Shown here in pieces: positions 58,801-64,000 of a stretch of DNA of 64,000 nucleotides. The notes beneath the pieces were generated by a model. It had not been told where the DNA came from and ran no database searches. It saw only the letters and a list, made by a program, of their open reading frames with translations. The DNA lies in contig NC_092689.1 of NCBI RefSeq assembly GCF_964275005.1, forward strand, positions 11,221,979 through 11,285,978, read 5' to 3'. Position numbers and translations under genes: made by a program. The stretch's first letter is position 1, and the number at the start of each line of letters is the position of its first letter. This stretch comes from Diadema setosum. Taxonomy: Eukaryota > Echinodermata > Echinoidea > Diadematoida > Diadematidae.

Positions 58801-61800
58801 GTGAGCCGCTGCAGGGATTACTAGTATCCATTCAAGGTTCATATATCGGCCTATTACGTGTGTCTTTGTTCTGAAAGTTGTTCCCCTAAACCAGAAAGTC
58901 ACACTTCATGCTGTAGACTCATAATCCCTTGCCACTGTATATAGAAAAAAGATTGTGTTGCATGTTATTGGCTTTGTGCTAACACGAGACACATCCAGTA
59001 AAATTCTATGAAATAAGCTTATACACAAAGTACAGGTGTACGACCAATAAGTCTCATCAGCTGTTTACTTTTCACAATGATAATGTTTGACGCATAGATA
59101 TAGGCAGGGCCCTAATTATACCTTGCCTTCATTTTCTCACTGTTTTAGTATTTTCAAATATGTACTCAGTGTCACAGAGTGTACGAAACCATTGCCACAG
59201 TGTTGATACGGTGGGTGCCTCTGATGTTACAATACGATAACACTTTATTGGATTCTAAAGAGTTCTGTTCATGAAAACATGTATTCATATTCTTCTTCTT
59301 TTTTTTTTTTTTTGCCCGTAATAGCAAGGTGGTATATCTATATCAAGTAATTTCGTGTACCGCGCAAGGAGCTAAATTAATACTAGTAGTTCCATGGTTC
59401 ACTGAGCAAGCAAGGATCGAGGGTTCAACCCTTACCTTTACAGGCAGACAATGGTCATGACACCTTGCATAATACGCATGTATTTTGCTATGTCGGGCAA
59501 TCTTTGGCAATAACAGTGGATTATCATGTTAATTTTTTTTTTTAATGTATGATTAGAATATGATATTAGAAGAATTCATGAGCGAGTTTGGGAGCCTTTC
59601 AACCGGTTAGAGCGCAATCTAGAGTCAGTGATATTGTGATATGAAAAATAATATGGTTTTCATTAAAAAAAAACTGGGCCAGTGACCTTTACCATTATCA
59701 GCCTCTGGCTCTGAGAACTGAATAATGACAATAAAAAGTAAAGGCTAATCGGGAGACTGTTTTGCCAGTAAACCTGAGCGAGTGATAGTGCCTATCCATT
59801 GTAACATTGATGTGTTTCAATGCATAATGTAATATAATGTAGTGGGGCCCTGACTATGTGCACTGCATACTTCACTTGGGTTTCCAAACATCATGCACTA
59901 CTCACAAATGTTTTGCTTGATATCATTGTGTATCAGCTTTGTAAAATCTTCTTGATGTTGTTTTTGATGGTAGATTTAAAAAAAAAATGAATTTGATCAA
60001 TTTGAAACACATATTTTCATAACTACCTAACTATCAACTTAACATGCTGTCATGAGATTCTAAAGATTAAAGATTGAATATTAAAGAGATGAATCAATAA
60101 TCACTGTGCATTCAATTTTACGGTGACAATCCTTAGATACACTGGATTGTGGGTGGTTGTTGAAAACTTAGAATAGGTTTTAGAGTCTGAATTTAAGAAT
60201 AACCACTCCTTACCAGATCATGCACCACGCGCTGTCCATGCGCCGCGATACACCGTGGGACCTTTTTTGTGCGTTTTGATTGGTGCGTTGGATGTGACGA
60301 AAATGGTAATCTCGACGTACCTGGCTCATAATTGGTCACAGGGAGCCGCATTATTAGCATATTAATGAGCTTGATTCAGCAATGTCGCCTCGCGCGCCGG
60401 TGATAGAGAAGTCCGTGTGTAATGCACACACGTGAGCTTTTACCAGCATGTTTTTCAAATTACATGTACTACACACTACTACTACTACTACGATAGATGC
60501 ACACACTGATGAGATTCGTTGAGAAGGTCTCTCTCACATATAGTGAGCGTTGGTGAGTTTTCTCGCGACACAAGCGCAGCAAGCTGTAGTATGTTGCACT
60601 TTTGCTGATAAACATACCGGTATTTCATTGTTGTTCAAGGTCCATAGTCTGTTATCTACAAGAGTGTCTTCAAGTTTACACTGTTAAAACTAGCTCTTCT
60701 AGACGGCATAGGCTACAGGTGAGTACGTTAATGATTTTAAGCGGATCTAAACGTTTTGTTCTTTACCGTTAAATTGCCGCCCATATGCCCGTATAAATTT
60801 AGCGCTCGTGCGTACATCCGGTATAACTATAACAGTACGCCGGCCGGCCAAATGTTGGCTTCAATTTTTGCCTTTTGTTAGTCCTTATATTTTGTTTACT
60901 TTATCGGTAAAACAACTAGCGTAGTGTGCTTGGTCTTCTTTTCATCGCAAAATGAACAATTAGTCCGAGTTTCCTTTCTACCCTTGTCGGGACGGATTGA
61001 TTTTCAAGTGCGGTTCCAGTATTATGACTCGACATTGACCGACAAGTAAAATTTTATGTCTAATTCCGCAAAAAATTTCTCATACATAGTAATGACATTT
61101 GCTGGGTCAGTTTTTCGTTTCTAAACTGACCCAGCCAATGTCGTTATTATAAATGAGAAGTTTTTCGCGGAATTAGACATACTTGTCGGTCAAAACTCGA
61201 CATAGCCAGGATTGTTCGCGTGTTTTTCGGCATCGATATGCGATATAGGCCTACTGAGAATATGGGCGGGCGGGTGGGCGCGGGAGCGAGATGCTACTGC
61301 CTGGTAATTTGGTACTATGTATGCAATATGGGAGCACATGTGCTGACTGCTGTGCTGTGCCTGTGGCGCAGCGGACCAAGTATCCCCATCAGTAGATTAT
61401 TAGCTGGCATTTACCAGCAATTTCTACATTTATAATGGTCGAGCTGCAAATTAATCAACTTGTGTGTCTGTAAATTTAATACAGCATATTGTTGTAAATG
61501 TGACAATTAAATAGATCCCCACCCCCAGCCTCATGACACACATCTCGAGTTCATCCCATGCCATGCATAGCTTCGTATAATCAGAATTAGAGATGAAGTA
61601 TTGATTCATTCAATATCTTCAAGCAAAAATATTTGTGTGATCTTAATATTTTCACGCTAGGTTCATGTTGCATGAAATCAAATGTGTAAAAAATTCCTTA
61701 CTACATGCAGACCCTACATAATACATGTGCATCATCAGGAATCTATGCTAATTTGTTTCTGTGGTGGCCTGTTTTGGCCACTAAGATTTTTTAATTTGAA

Positions 61801-62517
61801 ATTTTGGCGGCCATAAAAAGAAATGTATTGGCCCAAAATAAACGGAAATATAAGAATTCATTTTGAATTTTAGCTACATGTACCTGATCGTGCCACCGAG
61901 AGCTCAATAGTCTGTATGGAAATTTGGTGACCTGGCATAAATTTAGTTGCCTATGGCACTAAACAACTGCTAAAATGTTGAGCCCTGTGGCTGCCACGAA
62001 AATTTCCTCATTAAAATACAATATAACATGTACATAACATATTAAAAACACAATACACTCTAAAACAGTGATGCACTATTCTTGCCACAATTTAGTTGAG
62101 TAAAAATTGGCCATAGCAACACAGCTGACTACACTGGTACTAAGGTGGATGTGTCACCTGTGGACCTGTACTCTTCACCATGGTACAGTCCAGACAAGAC
62201 AGAAAACTGAAGTCTCATTCCTCTATCTAGTTATTACATCCAAAACATAACTACCAAGGAGTTCAGGTCTGTAGTTAACTATACACAGCACAGTCGCTGT
62301 ACATGGTACGTCGCGACAGGGCTGTACGCGCGCGACCACCAATCACTAGGAGAGGCGACGTAATCGTACACGATAGCTTTGACTTTTGATACTTACGATC
62401 ATTTTTGTCACCTCAAACTCATCGAGTATACTCTTCAATATTTACTCTACATCTGATGCTATATATATTCAAATGTACGTAATGAAACTTACCGAAATTG
62501 ATCATCATATCCAGCAT
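55841..62517 (-). CDS. Speculative three-exon small ORF (83 residues)
   Basis: On the minus strand: ATG at 62517 gives MLDMMINF plus one base before GTAAGT (exon 62493-62517). A 59-base exon at 58054-58112, after TTTGCAG and before GTAAGG, encodes PPGLFDIQLRWKQLGKGTK. A terminal exon at 55841-56008 after CATCCAG encodes 55 residues starting EKSFSFESHD, then TGA, with AATAAA about 44 bases below. The splice phases (1, 0) agree. No known family is recognised, there is no membrane segment, and such chains can arise by chance. Confidence 0.2.
56020..56170. mobile_element. Foldback element, GTTTCATGAAAC-end family
   Basis: GGGTGTTTCATCAATATAGT pairs with the right-hand end that finishes TTTCGTGAAACGGTACCC, and GTCAGCGCTGAC occurs in both arms. 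The inner TTACTATGGTAATTGTCAG is the reverse complement of the 4.2 kb copy. Confidence 0.75.
58254..58794. mobile_element. 541 bp MITE with TACACTG(C/T)AAAAA ends and many GGTGTTA words
   Basis: TTACACTGCAAAAA and TTTTTACAGTGTA form the ends. Inside, GGTGTTA or TAACACC occurs many times in both orientations, often followed by AA(A/T)T. No coding frame. Confidence 0.85.
59100..60220. other. Intergenic, nothing recognised
   Basis: AT-rich, short A/T runs, no coding frame with family features. Confidence 0.45.
60225..60718 (+). promoter_or_regulatory. CpG-dense promoter-like segment with first-exon donor
   Basis: 60225-60420 is CpG-dense for this window (CACGCGCTG, CGCCGCGATACACCG, GCCTCGCGCGCCGG) and contains two CCAAT-type ATTGGT words (GATTGGTGC, AATTGGTCAC). 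Downstream, GGCTACAG is followed by GTGAGTACG at 60719, a strong splice donor. This fits a noncoding first exon of a plus-strand gene whose coding exons lie past the window. No TATA box or coding start is identifiable. Confidence 0.35.
61023..61205. repeat. 183 bp near-perfect palindrome
   Basis: Arms of about 85 bp: TATGACTCGACATTGACCGA on the left pairs with TCGGTCAAAACTCGACATA on the right; TCTAATTCCGC pairs with GCGGAATTAGA, and GCTGGGTCAGTTT with AAACTGACCCAGC around a short loop near 61113. Confidence 0.85.
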
Positions 62518-62611
62518 GTCCACACGGTACACAATCTTTCAAGCCAGGCCTAACTAATACGCTTGAACACAGCACAGTCGCTGTACATGGTACGTCGACG
62601 TACCATGGAAT
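62283..62611. repeat. Direct repeat pair, the second copy ending in a 22-base palindrome
   Basis: ACACAGCACAGTCGCTGTAC and the following ATGGTACGTCG occur at about 62284 and again at about 62569. In the second copy CATGGTACGTC is followed by GACGTACCATG, making a perfect palindrome (about 62589-62610). Confidence 0.85.
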
Positions 62612-62619
62612 TGCGCCAG

Positions 62620-64000
62620 AAAGTGTCATTTTATTTGTTCCACGGACTTATCGCAAGTGGTCTCCATGGACCCAGTGTGGCGAACTATTCTTCTGTAATA
62701 GAAACATGCATTTAACGTGAGTAAAGTATTCTGTTTAAAGGAGAAAAGTATACATGTTCCTAAGTTTTGTAGTTGTGTTGAGGTTCCTCACTTCGAGGCT
62801 GCATGCCGTGCGTGTCAGACGCTGTTTTCGCATAGCGTAACAGTGTCTGGTCGGGCTAGTCTGTAGTAAACTCCTTCATTATATAATCAATGTTGACATC
62901 ATCACCTGTTTAATGTTTTATACTAACTGGCCACAGATTAATGTGTGGACTCAGAGCAAACAGCCAAGCCTATTGATTCATTCCTCTATCATCAAGACAA
63001 AGCCATGCATGACTAATTTGTATATCATCACCCGTCATGTATTTGGCACCGATTCTGCCCATATAGTAGCTTTAGTTTGCACATTCTGGGAGGTGTACTT
63101 CAAAACTCTTGCACAAGCCTGACTCTTCTTGCCATTGCGTCATGCAGCTGAAACTGATGTGGTCAGCCAATAAGTTTTTCATTGAACGTGTGGAAGGATT
63201 CGTATAATGTAGCCACAGTCCTGAACCCATGCCAGTTAAATATTTTTTCCCCATTTTTTTTCCTTCACCTGAGGAAATATGCTAAGGATATGCATTATTA
63301 AGCATTATACACTCCCTCTTTTTTTTTTTCTCCAAAGGATGTAGCAGGTGCACAACATACATCATAGCTTTATAGCCTGACCTCAACAATGTCACAGAAA
63401 TAGGATGGGTGAGGGGTGGAGGGTAGTGTTGAGAAAGGCTAAAAACCACTCTGAGTGTGAGAGCAGCAAAGCGCTGTATTGGCAGTTTTGGCTGTTTGGC
63501 CGCAGATCTCTAAGCAAGAGCTGCTCAAACCTCAAACATGCTAGTCACACGCCCAACAAATGTGAGGATAGCTTCCTGCTTCCTGTTCAGTGTGTTTAAT
63601 GTGCTTCTCTCTTATCGTCCAAAAAAAGGAGAAAATTAACAGATTATGAAAGGAGAATATCAATGTGTTATAGCAAACTGGTACATGGTATCAAAATATT
63701 CATTACTTAATCTTTGCTGACACATTTTCAATTTACAAATATTTCCAAATTTTTATCACATGAAAAGAATGATGATTTCCGATGCCATGTTTCTATGATA
63801 CAAAATGTTCCCACACACATTTCAGAACGAAGCTATTATAGAGAATTTTGAACCTGAACCTTTCCCTGGAAGAGCATGTTACATGCATGATAACTTGCAG
63901 CTTACACTTTATCTTTTTTCTTGTTTGACTATTACTGGTCAGTGTCGTTGGAATGTGCAGCATTTACAGTTTGATAGAGCATGGACCCTACATAGGGTCC
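62620..64000. other. Intergenic or intronic, nothing recognised
   Basis: Short frames only. It could be part of a first intron if the plus-strand donor at 60719 is used. Confidence 0.4.

Noticed and set aside
59600..59640. tRNA A-box-like word CCGGTTAGAGCGCAATC
   Set aside because: No B box or cloverleaf can be built downstream.
1..64000. CRISPR array, operon-like layout, prophage or bacterial system
   Set aside because: The splice sites, SINE/LINE tails and microsatellites are those of an animal genome; no direct-repeat/spacer structure exists.

Overview
This is animal genomic DNA. Coding sequence is split by GT-AG introns, the sequence is AT-rich, and microsatellites, non-LTR retrotransposon tails, tRNA-derived SINEs and many foldback (MITE-like) elements fill the space between genes. 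The mix (CR1-like LINE 3' ends, a deuterostome-type tRNA SINE, GTTTCATGAAAC-ended foldbacks, TGACCTTTGACC tandem arrays, and the protein content) best fits a marine invertebrate deuterostome, most likely an echinoderm. That placement is inference; no sequence search was possible.

Two genes are well supported, both on the minus strand. (1) A large bHLH transcription factor: a 2.1 kb exon (27082-29191) ends 20 codons after a class A, achaete-scute-like bHLH domain. A 3.57 kb intron leads to a proline-rich second exon (23327-23511), whose own donor suggests that the gene continues toward lower coordinates. (2) TMEM9: five coding exons (49021 down to 41545) give a 168-residue protein with signal peptide, Cys-rich lumenal domain, one membrane helix and the conserved C-terminal tail. 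All splice phases agree. TMEM9 is a late-endosomal/lysosomal membrane protein, and nothing in the window links it functionally to the bHLH gene.

Layout. 1-23 kb: gene-poor, with microsatellites, a CR1-like LINE fragment (19357-20170) and two CpG-dense patches (4.6-4.95 kb and 7.7-7.9 kb). 23-29.3 kb: the bHLH gene, with MITEs in its intron and abutting exon 2. 29.3-41.5 kb: repeats, including a 0.7 kb foldback array (32.77-33.47 kb), and possibly a long TMEM9 3' UTR. 41.5-49 kb: TMEM9, whose intron 4 holds a ~150 bp tandem array carrying DR1 nuclear-receptor-type motifs and a nested pair of inverted-repeat elements. 49-60 kb: repeats, including a second copy of the foldback array (51.92-52.42 kb). 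60.2-64 kb: a CpG-dense promoter-like segment with a strong splice donor on the plus strand, a 183 bp palindrome, and a speculative three-exon small ORF on the minus strand (62.5, 58.1 and 56.0 kb).

The least explained structure is the TTCCGAA foldback array. Its two copies share a terminus, an internal marker and a mirror-image layout, which points to a defined mobile or amplifying element rather than a drifting minisatellite.
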